A stretch of DNA of 64,000 bases from Linnemannia hyalina (taxonomy: Eukaryota; Mortierellomycota; Mortierellomycetes; Mortierellales; Mortierellaceae). The position numbers and the translations under genes were made by a program. This document shows, one piece after another, positions 55,563 through 64,000 of the stretch (the first letter of the stretch is position 1; each line of letters starts with the position of its first letter). The notes beneath the pieces are model-generated. The model was given only the letters and a program-made list of their open reading frames with translations. It was not told the DNA's origin and did not search any database. The stretch lies in the NCBI GenBank assembly GCA_019671135.1, contig JAHRHY010000003.1, positions 1,798,001 through 1,862,000 on the forward strand, written 5' to 3'.

Positions 55563-58292
55563 CTTGGGGGTAGGAGCAAGAGTGGATAAGGGGGAGTCTT
55601 GTGGTTGGGTATAGGTGTTGGAAGTGTGAAAGGTTCAGAGTGGATACGGAAAAAAGAATGAAATGGCTATAACATAGGGTGTGAGACGGTGGTCAAGAGT
55701 TGTGTCAGAATACTTTCTTTGTGATTAGGTTGGTTGTGAAATGCTTGATTCAAAACGCCGGTTTTAATATGTGAATTTCGCGGCAAAAAAAAGAAATGGA
55801 GGACGGCGATTTGAAATCTCATTGCGAATTGCGATGCATGAACGTTGTGAATCAACTTTTTGTTTGTTACCTTTTTCTTGAATAGTACCCAGGGGAAGGG
55901 GTTTGTTGATGGAGATAGACGATAGAGAAGGAAGTGCTGCGCTCTTTGGTAGGGGAGGAGTAGAAAAACCGAGTAGCGTCAATGGTATTTTTGACGCAGA
56001 GGGTGACTAAACTATAGGGGAGAGCGTAGTGTGATGTGTATGTGTCTGTGTTAATGGCAAAATGAAACAAAGGAAAGGAGAGTGAGCGCATTAACTAAAG
56101 GGCGAAGTCAAGTCGAACGAAAGCGAGAAAAAATGGCGAGCAAGGTAGACCCTTTTATATCGTTTCTCGTTATGTGCTACGCAACAAAACGGTGGACAAT
56201 GATAATGTATAGTGGTAGTCTGTCCCAGAGTTCGGTCAAGTTGTGCCAAGTGGTGGCAAGAAAAAAAACCAGCAATGCTAGGCAATTGTCGACTTCATGT
56301 CGACTTCATCAACAGATCGAACTTCTAGTATAGTTATCCTCCCTGCTTTCATTTCTTGGCCAATGGTTCATTCACTCCCCCTCTGAGAAGTAAGGGACAG
56401 GAAAGCCGCCCCTTTTCAAGTCATGATGAGTACTGCTTCTTTGTAGATGTTAGTAGATGCTTGTCGACTTAAATCAATGGCGAAGAAAATGAATCAAGGA
56501 GTTTTCTCAATAATTCCTACTGCGACTCCTATTACATTTCTCACTCCATTACTCCATCCACATTCCGGATTCATATTTGTGTGCTCTTTTGCATGTATGT
56601 TGTCTGTGTCATTCCAATTCAACTGCTAACAATAAAAAAAAGTTCTCTTGGCTAACATCAACAAACAACCCGCCATTCTTGGCTGACAACTCTCCCTTTC
56701 TCTTTCTTCTCTCGCCACTCAAGTCCGTTGTGCCTATCCGCCGCACGCCACTCGTCCTCGTTCTTCTCGTTCATTGTCATCGTTGACGTTGTTTTTAGCT
56801 AATGCTTCTTGTTGAACAGAAATGGCAGACAGGTGTTCCCTCTGCTTATTTTTATTTTTTTGTACGATTGCTGGCCATTTGTGGTAATTTTCTCATTCCG
56901 TGAAATGAACACTTGAACTTTGTGCTTCCCTCCTTCCCTCTTTTATTTTCCGTGCATCCTTTTCTTTCCTGACAGCTAAAGAATCGACAGCCAAGACAGG
57001 GACTGCCTTTATTCGAGCAAAGGTTGTTGAACGGCGTCAAATAGTGGCGAGTGAATGTGTTTGAGTTGACAGCCTTTTTCACTTCAGCCGCCGTCTTTTC
57101 CCCGATTACTCTTCTACACCCACCACTGTTCCTCGGAAGTACCCAAGAAGAGGCTGTTAGCAATGAAGAGGATTGGTAACCTTTCCAAAAATGACAAAAC
57201 TGAAGGACCTTTCCACCTTTTTCGACTCAATAGGCGCTTGGCGTTTTTCTCGATCTCCTCGATCTCTTGCAGTTCCTCCCCCTTATTACCTTCTATCAAG
57301 ATCCTTCCTTTTCCATGTTCTTCCGTCTACCTTCCGAACCCCCCCCCCCCCCCATGCTTGCGTCGCCTCATCCTCCGCAAATCCGCAGAATGGACTACGG
57401 TAGGAATGCGAAAGACATTTCAAATGCCCATCTCCGAGCGAAGATCCGACGTGAATTTGACTTTGCCCCGCAGTCCGCAGTGGTACTGCAATGTGGTCAA
57501 CCTAGGCAGGTGCCACATAGGGGGGACAGGGGAGGTGAAGCGGCAAAAAATTGACGAAACTAGAGAGTATGAGTAGAAAAAGAATCAGTCAGGTGTGACA
57601 AGAACTTTGAAGAAGTAAAAGAAGGGGCGAGAAAGTGAAAGAAGCAGAGCACAAGGTGGCAATTATGTTTATTTTGCGACGCAGCCATGCCATGTGCACG
57701 GGGTAAGAGTAGAAGTTCACCGTGTCAAGTGAGAGTCAGAAAAGGCGATGCAGCAAGTCTAAATTGCCCCATCCATGGCGACCACGATATCCGAGTCAAT
57801 GGGTGCCACGAACTCTTTTGATGGTGGCAAACAGGGACAAGTTTGAACCTTCCGAAGCTTTCTACTGGCTGCGGAGTGCCGCAGAACAGTGGCGCGGGGC
57901 GAGGGAGGAGGCACCTACCTGGAGTAGGCGCGTCCTTTTGCACAGCCCTTTTTTTTACTCTAGGCGCGGTAACTACCACATGGAACCTGGAATAGACTTG
58001 TTGTTGATAGCCAAGGTTTGAATTGCTAGATCTGTAGTAGAAGGTAGACGAGGAAGGAGGGAAAGGACGAGCCGCAGGAGAAGAAAGAATATTCGCGTTT
58101 TTCTGTCAATGATTTTCTACCAAACGGTGTCGTGACTGCATCCTGACCAGGCACTCCTTCCGAAAGCCACTTGCCCCGTTTTCCACCCATTGACCCGTGT
58201 GTCGGATCGACTCTTTTTTTTTCATTGTCACTAACAACACTCGCAAGGAGCGACCAACAAGACTGTACATTCACAAACAACAAACAACAACC
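55563..58292. other. 2.7-kb divergent interval without recognisable genes
   Basis: The F-box-gene promoter side lies at 55563-56170. A pure C run of about 15 sits near 57341-57355. Open frames around 57163-57576 and 57725-57979 are Pro/Ser-rich or frame-shadow-like and lack any family signal. The last 100 bp form the COA1 leader. Confidence 0.45.
56153..56159 (-). promoter_or_regulatory. possible TATA box on the F-box-gene side
   Basis: The minus strand reads TATAAAAG about 590 bp upstream of the F-box-like start, which would imply a long leader. Confidence is low. Confidence 0.25.
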
Positions 58293-58949
58293 ATGGCAAC
58301 CTGCGCACGCATTCAGCATACTCTGGGCCTCCAGCGCTCGATCCTCTCCACCCTCATGCCTCGCGTGTCATCAAAACCTTCCTCCGTCCGATTCTACACA
58401 TCCGCGTCCAAGCAAACCACCAGCAGCAATAGTTCAGCAACAGCAACGTCAAAGTTCGTTCAGAACCCAGCTTTCAAGAGCACATCCTCCCTGAACCAAT
58501 CCCAGCACAGCCCCCAATTCAAGGCCCAAACCACCCAACTCCCCAACGTCGCTTCCCGCACCCCCGTCTTCATCCTCGCCGGAATCTTAGGACTCGCCTT
58601 CTGGGCCGGATCGATCGCCGTCGCTGCCAACCATCAACGTCAAGGAACATCCATCGTCCGTGGAACACTGTTCAATGTCAAATTCGATACTAAGGCCCAG
58701 GAACTCTTGGGTGACAAAATCGATTTCGTTAACCCGAGCTGGCCATGGATCTCGGGGACAGTCGCACATTTGAAGGGAAGGGTCGATATCGAGTTCCAGG
58801 TCCGGGGAGATAAAGCCGAGGGAAGGGTTCATTTTGTGGCGGTCCGGCCTGCTAAACAGTGGATTACTACGGATTTCACGTTGACAATGCCCGATGGCAC
58901 TTGCGTTGTTGTCGGCGAGAATACTGTTCTTCCTGAGATTACCAATTAG
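58293..58949 (+). CDS. COA1: cytochrome c oxidase assembly factor Coa1
   Basis: A single exon of 218 aa. Residues 1-40 are basic, Ser-rich and free of acids (RIQHTLGLQRSILSTLMPRV), a mitochondrial presequence. One membrane helix spans about 91-112 (PVFILAGILGLAFWAGSIAV). The C-terminal intermembrane-space domain has LGDKIDFVNPSWPWISGTV, GRVDIEFQVRGDKAEGRVHF and WITTDFTLTMPDG, the conserved Coa1 (DUF1783) pattern with its Tim21-like fold. Coa1 works at the inner membrane in early complex IV assembly, linking newly made Cox1 to Mss51 and Shy1. It is followed on the same strand by ATP11. Confidence 0.92.
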   Translation: MATCARIQHTLGLQRSILSTLMPRVSSKPSSVRFYTSASKQTTSSNSSATATSKFVQNPAFKSTSSLNQSQHSPQFKAQTTQLPNVASRTPVFILAGILGLAFWAGSIAVAANHQRQGTSIVRGTLFNVKFDTKAQELLGDKIDFVNPSWPWISGTVAHLKGRVDIEFQVRGDKAEGRVHFVAVRPAKQWITTDFTLTMPDGTCVVVGENTVLPEITN

Positions 58950-59279
58950 ACCTCTTTTTCTTAGATCCCCTTTCTTACTTACATTTTGCACAAAGCATAC
59001 AATATACATGTCACATCTTACCATCATCAACATTGCACTGGCTTCTCCGGGGTGCTGACACGGATATGTTCCTGTAAATACCGCGTCACTTGCTATGATA
59101 TGGACTTAATTGAACGGTTGGCTTCGCATCTATCGGGAGTTTTGTATGTCCTGGCGAAGTCCCCCTTCGATTCGGTGGCTTGGATAAATAGTAGAAGCTC
59201 CCCTCCCCTTCCATTGGGTTCCTGACATTCTCTCTCTATCTCACTCTGTCACACATTCTTTGCTCTTTCTCCTTCAACC
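58950..59279. other. short interval between COA1 and ATP11
   Basis: It holds the COA1 3' end and the ATP11 promoter, with a C/T-rich leader from about 59225. No other feature was seen. Confidence 0.5.
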
Positions 59280-60642
59280 ATGGCATCAGCATTCCGTTCC
59301 TTCCTCACGGCATCGACCCGTCTGGCAACAGGACCCCGATTCAGCAGTGTCCCTACCAGCATTACCCCCCGCACCTCGAACTATGCCTCGATTGCCCCTG
59401 GCCGAATCATTTTCCGCTCAAAGCATATCGATTATACTCAGAAGTATGCCGATAAGCTGCAGCAGCGTGCCAAGGAGTAAGTCATCCCTTTTTCCCTTTA
59501 CGAGGATAATAAGTGGAGAGTCGATTACGACGTTGCTTCGGGAAACAATTAGAGCGAGAAGAAGACATGGATGAGGATATCCCCGATCCCGATCTTTTTG
59601 GCTGACCCTTTTTTTTTTTGTCCTTTGTAATTAATTACTCGAATAGGGAGGGTGTCAAGTCGATTGAGGAGTTGAAGGCAAAGGTCTTGCCTACTACCCA
59701 GACTGCCTTCAAGAAGGTCCAACCACTCGAGACCGATAACAAGGAGTCTTTGTCCTCATCAGCACAGAAACAGAAGCAGCCCGTCGCTGATGCCAGAGCT
59801 ACATCTGCCGCTTCTTCTTCCTCGGCCGGCGGCGCTCCTGGCTCTGGAAATCCTGTAAGTCTTCTCAATTGCACACTCGCTTCTCCCAGCTCAAGAACAC
59901 ACTGACTAACGTACCCTGCCTTATACATTTCTGCTTAAAAAATAGTCGCTGGATAAGATTATGAAGCTGGACTTGGTCAAGGATCTGGACGCCGAAGCTA
60001 TCAGCAAGATCTGGATTCAGAAACACATGGATCAGGACGACAGCATTTCGGCCGTGGTTCCTGCCGAGACCTACAAGAAGATGCTCAAGCGCTCCAAAGA
60101 CTACCCCCTCGTAAGGCCCCCCCCCCCCACTTTTTTTTTTTCTTTGAACATATTTTTTTCCCCTTGAGAACGTCTTACGCAGTAACGCAAAGCATCGGAT
60201 CTGTCTATCAATTTTCTTTGTCCTGACCAATATTCTCGTTTTTTACACTTCATATTCTTGTCATTTCCTTACAACATAGTTCATATTGCCATTGAGCCAC
60301 GGCGACGGAGTAGAATTCTACTTGATGCAATTCGCATTCCACCAAGTCATCTTCACCTCCCTCCTGGAATACAAGACCCACGGCGAGAACGCCCGCCCTT
60401 TCCTCACACTCACTCATTACCCAGAACTGATTGACGACAAACAGATTGTCCTCATGCACGGTGTGGTCTCGACAAGCCCAAGGGTCCTGACGTTGGACCA
60501 TGCCCAGATTCTGACGTTTGGATTGCAACAGTATTATGTGGGCGATCAACCAGAGAAGCTGCAGTTGTTGGAAGATTTCCATAGACAGCCTGAGAAGTTC
60601 TCGCATGAGAGGCTTATCGAGTTGACCGAGATCTCTGGTTAA
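59280..60642 (+). CDS. ATP11: F1-ATPase assembly chaperone Atp11 (ATPAF1)
   Basis: Exons 59280-59476, 59647-59854, 59946-60110 and 60280-60642 encode 310 aa. The first 35 residues form a mitochondrial presequence. Then comes YTQKYADKLQQRAKEEGVKS, a Ser/Ala-rich linker, and the Atp11 domain: SLDKIMKLDLVKDLDAEAIS, IWIQKHMDQDDSISAVVP, FILPLSHGDGVEFYLMQFAF, YKTHGENARPFLTLTHYPEL and DKQIVLMHGVV. Atp11 binds free F1 beta subunits in the matrix until they join alpha subunits. Poly(A) signal AATAAA is at 60702-60707, only 26 bp from the opposing signal of transketolase. Confidence 0.95.
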
Positions 60643-60701
60643 ATGATTGAAGGAGGGGGGGTTTTTTTTTACAGAGTTGCATGCACAATAGAAAAATGAA
60701 G

Positions 60702-60739
60702 AATAAACAACAGCATTTGATTATTTACAGTTGTTTATT
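60702..60739. terminator. closely spaced convergent poly(A) signals of ATP11 and transketolase
   Basis: AATAAA at 60702-60707 on the plus strand and its complement at 60734-60739 for the minus strand lie within 38 bp, between stop codons 205 bp apart. The 3' UTRs probably overlap. Confidence 0.6.
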
Positions 60740-60847
60740 GGAATGCTGGGAGATAATGCCAGATAGAAGAACCCAACCAAAAGAAAAATGAGTGGACAAA
60801 AAAAAGCATATCTCCATCTCTATCTACAGGATATTAGACGAAGGGAT

Positions 60848-63800
60848 TTAGTGGAAGTACTTGCGGACGAGCGAGGGGACGTGACCCTCGTTCTTGTAGA
60901 AAGCAACGATCTTCTGGACCTTGGCAGCAACATCCTCAGGGACGAGCTCAAAGTACTTGTAGACCTCCTTGAAGGGGCCGGAGGCACCAAAGGTATCAAT
61001 GCCCAACGACTCGTGGGCGTAACGGTTCCAGCCAAAGGTGGTCATGGCCTCGACTGAGACCGAGGGGACGCCATCGATCAAGACCGAGGCGCGGTACTCG
61101 TGCGACTGCTCGTCGAACAAGGTCGTCGAGGGCATCGAGACAATACGGGCCTTGATACCCTGCTCGGCCAGCAACTTGGCGGCATCAACGGCGAGCGAGA
61201 CCTCAGATCCAGTACCGACCAAGGTAACATCAGCACCCTCGACCTCCTGGAGAACGTAGCCTCCGAAGAGGGTCTTCTCAACCGAGGAGCCCTCGAGCTG
61301 GGGCAAGTCCTGACGGGTGAAGGCCAAGACGGTGGGGCGGTCCTTGGCAGAGATGGCAAAGAGGTAGGCTCCCGAGGTCTCGTTACCGTCAGCGGGGCGC
61401 ATGTCAACCAAGTTGGGAGTGGCACGGATCATGGCCATGGTCTCAATAGGCTGGTGAGTGGGACCATCCTCTCCAAGACCTAATTGAATATTCAGGAAAA
61501 ACACAAACGAAGGGTCAGAGAAAGATTCCAGATGATTTTGACACATATAGCAGGGCTGGAAGTAACAAACGAAAAGAGGAACGCACCGATGGAGTCGTGG
61601 GTCATGATGTAGAGAACGCGGTGTCCGGACAAGGCAGACAAGCGGACAGCTCCAGAGGCATAGGAGATAAAGTTGAGGAAGGTGGCACCTCCGGGGATGA
61701 TACCGCCATAGGCATCCAAACCGTTCATGATGGCGGCCATACCGTGCTCACGGACACCATAACGCAAGTAGCGTCCAGAGTAGTTGCCGATGCCAGAGTT
61801 CTCGGGCTGGAAATCGACAGCGGTCTTCCAGCGGGTCAAGTTGGATCCAGTCAAGTCAGCGGAGCCGATCATCAGCTCGGGCAAGAGATCGGCGACCTTG
61901 TTAAGGACGGCCTCGGACAGCTTGCGAGTAGCAATGGGCTTGTCAGCGGGGGTGAAGCGGGGGAGAGCCTTGGCCCAGTCCTCGGGCAACTCCTTGGCCA
62001 AACGACGCTTGAGATCGGCAGCGAGGGTGGGGAACTCGGCAGAGTACTTCTCGAGGAGAGCATCCCACTCGTAGTTGATGGCAGCACCCTTGGTGGCCTT
62101 GGCGTGGTAGAGGTCGTAGGTCGACTGGGGAACATGGAAGGACTCCTCGGGGTTGAAGCCCATAGCCTTCTTCAACTGAACAATATCGTCAGCCTTGAGG
62201 GGGGATCCGTGAACCTTCTCGGAACCGGCCATCAAGGAACCGAAACCGATGGTGGTGAAGACCTTGATCAAGGTGGGCTTGTCGGTGACCTTCTTGGCCT
62301 CCTCGACAGCCTTAGCGATGCTCTCGAGATCGCTGTTGCCGTCCTTGACGACAAGAACGTGCCAGCCGTAGGACTCGAAACGCTTGACAACGTCCTCGGT
62401 GAAGGAGACCTCGGTGTCACCATCGATGGAGATGTGGTTGTCATCGTAGAGAGCGATCAACTTGCCCAACTGCAAGTGTCTGTTAGAAAAAAGAATGTAA
62501 AAGAACAAATTACAAAGAGAGTTGAGTTTGGGGCTTGTGCTTATCTTACTGGCTCACCAACATATTTCGCTATCCATTTTGTGGATCTTTGAGCCCCAAC
62601 ACAAAATGTGGAGAAGGTTGCCAGGAAAAACCTGCACTCTCGCGATGGGTACAGATAAAGACTTACCCGGCAAGGGAGGCAGCCTCGCTGGCAACACCCT
62701 CCTGCAAGCATCCGTCACCGGTGATCATGAAGGTGTAGTTGTTGAAGAGCTCGAAGCCTGGCTTGTTGTAGGTGGCAGCCATGTGGGCCTCACCGATGGC
62801 CAAACCGACAGCGTTGGCGAAACCTTGACCGAGGGGACCCTATTTGTAGGATGAAACGTTCCATTGGTGAGAAAGAAGAAAGGGATGATCCGTTGGAGGC
62901 GAAGCGTGGGAGAGTAAAGATGTTAAGATGCACTTACGGTTGTGACCTCGATACCCTCAGTCATGTGGCACTCGGGGTGACCGGGGGTCCTAGGAAGAAG
63001 AGGAGGATCACATGGTTAGATAGCGCACCAATTGAAAAAAAGGGCGAAGTGGATGGGTAATGTCGGCACTATGGTTGCTGGGGGGATTGTACCCTGGATT
63101 GACAGATGATGTTGTATGTCGGCGTTTTGTTGCGTTGTGTTCGCCCCAAGAAGATAAAGAAAATGAAAGGGACACAGAGAGGAGACACTAGGGTGGGGAC
63201 GCGATCTGATTCGCAGTCCACAATAAAATAAAATAAAAACGGTGGGTGACGCATAGAAAGAAGAAAGATCAAATAAAAAAATAATCTCTCCGCTTTGGAG
63301 TTACTTGGTCATCCATTCCCCAACGACACAACAAAACACAACGTCTGCTTCCACCATGTCCCCCCAAAAAACCATCATCCTCATCCTCTTTTATGTTGAT
63401 TGAACACTTGATGCGAACATGTTTTCTCTCGCTCGAAGAAAGTGCCTCTCTCACATCAATTGAGAAGAGACATCCCAATCGCGTATCCAAGAGAGGTTAG
63501 AGTATAGGTGGGAGAAAGAGTAAAGATGAGACGTCACGAAAATGAACAAAGAACTTACTTGCTGTGGAGCTGACGGAAAGACTTCAAGTCGTCCATGGTG
63601 GTGGGGTAGCCCATCAAGTGGAGCAAGATGTACTGGAGAGCGCAGGCATGTCCGTTCGACAAAACGAAGCGATCACGGTTGGCCTAATACCATCATTAAC
63701 GACGATCGAACAGAAAAACAAAGAATACAAACTGTCAGTTTGAATTGTCGTTGGGTGTACTTATTCAGGGCAGATTTGCTAAGTCAGCTGTCGAGTCCGC

Positions 63801-64000
63801 TATCCTTGGTAGTTTCACATTGTCAAAAAGAATAAAAAGAGGGTTGAAGTTTTCATCGCCTTACCCACTTGGGGTTCTTGGGGTTGTAGTTCATGAAGCG
63901 GGAGAACAACAAGTGAGCCATGGGGGCACAACCCATAGGGGCACCTAAGAAGCGCAGGACATTACAGATGAACGCAGGCAAGGCGTTGTGAGAAAAAGAG
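60848..64000 (-). CDS. transketolase (N-terminus beyond the window)
   Basis: Exons in the window are 63944-63865, 63683-63559, 62989-62938, 62839-62667, 62479-61587 and 61479-60848, all in consistent phase. The first visible exon reads [20 protein letters not shown], so about 25-30 residues plus the ATG lie beyond 64000. Family landmarks are [50 protein letters not shown], the thiamine-diphosphate motif starting GDGCLQEG and ending with the DDN of [24 protein letters not shown] and [14 protein letters not shown]. The enzyme moves two-carbon ketol units between sugar phosphates in the pentose phosphate pathway and needs ThDP and Mg2+. Strong codon bias indicates high expression. Confidence 0.97.

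Noticed and set aside
61597..62592. 331-codon plus-strand open frame opposite transketolase
   Set aside because: An antisense shadow of a highly biased gene; composition is Gly/Val/Asp/Leu repetitive with no recognisable domain.

Overview
The window is eukaryotic nuclear DNA from a fungus, probably an early-diverging Mucoromycota and most likely Mortierellomycotina; that placement is inferred, not tested. The support is split genes with short GTAAGT-type introns, C/T-rich leaders, Q- and S/T-rich fungal proteins, a Zds1-type protein, Coa1, Atp18/Atp11 and a frameshifted ornithine decarboxylase antizyme. All gene models were spliced by hand. Exon phases sum correctly in every multi-exon model listed unless stated otherwise.

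Layout. 1-917: 5' part of an unrecognised gene (minus). 2129-8128: a divergent pair, an eIF4E-binding 4E-T-like protein (minus) and eIF4E itself (plus). 8609-10513: ribosomal protein eS4 (minus). 11071-11342: tentative small membrane protein (plus). 11639-15455: Zds-family protein (minus). 16848-17445: ATP synthase subunit j. 18053-19376: eIF3k. 19958-21700: TLC-domain membrane protein. 21993-22348: ribosomal protein eS27 (minus). 22585-22769: a poly(A)-tailed retro-insertion between 20-bp direct repeats. 22824-23901: EVE-domain THYN1-like protein. 24094-25673: rhodanese of the TrhO type (minus), preceded by a tRNA-Glu(CTC) gene. 26203-27343: ornithine decarboxylase antizyme with a +1 frameshift site. 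28759-30415: PHOSPHO-type HAD phosphatase. 30808-31926: bHLH factor (minus). About 7.6 kb without a recognisable gene follows. 39518-41076: UNC93-like transporter. 42469-43331: acylated WW-domain protein. 43805-47978: a 1357-aa protein with two CCHC knuckles. 49546-51430: Aro8/KAT-II-like aminotransferase. 51984-53111: TVP23. 53919-55562: F-box-like protein (minus). 58293-58949: COA1. 59280-60642: ATP11. 60848-64000: transketolase (minus, N-terminus beyond the window).

Themes. Translation genes are concentrated in the first 28 kb (eIF4E, its binding partner, eS4, eIF3k, eS27, tRNA-Glu, antizyme, possible RNA-modification proteins). Mitochondrial assembly genes are scattered, with COA1 and ATP11 in tandem. 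Many neighbours are divergent and could share promoters. The most notable items are the eIF4E/4E-T head-to-head pair, the antizyme shift site CCC-TGA-C and the retroposed insertion. I saw no CRISPR array, no biosynthetic cluster and no intact transposon.
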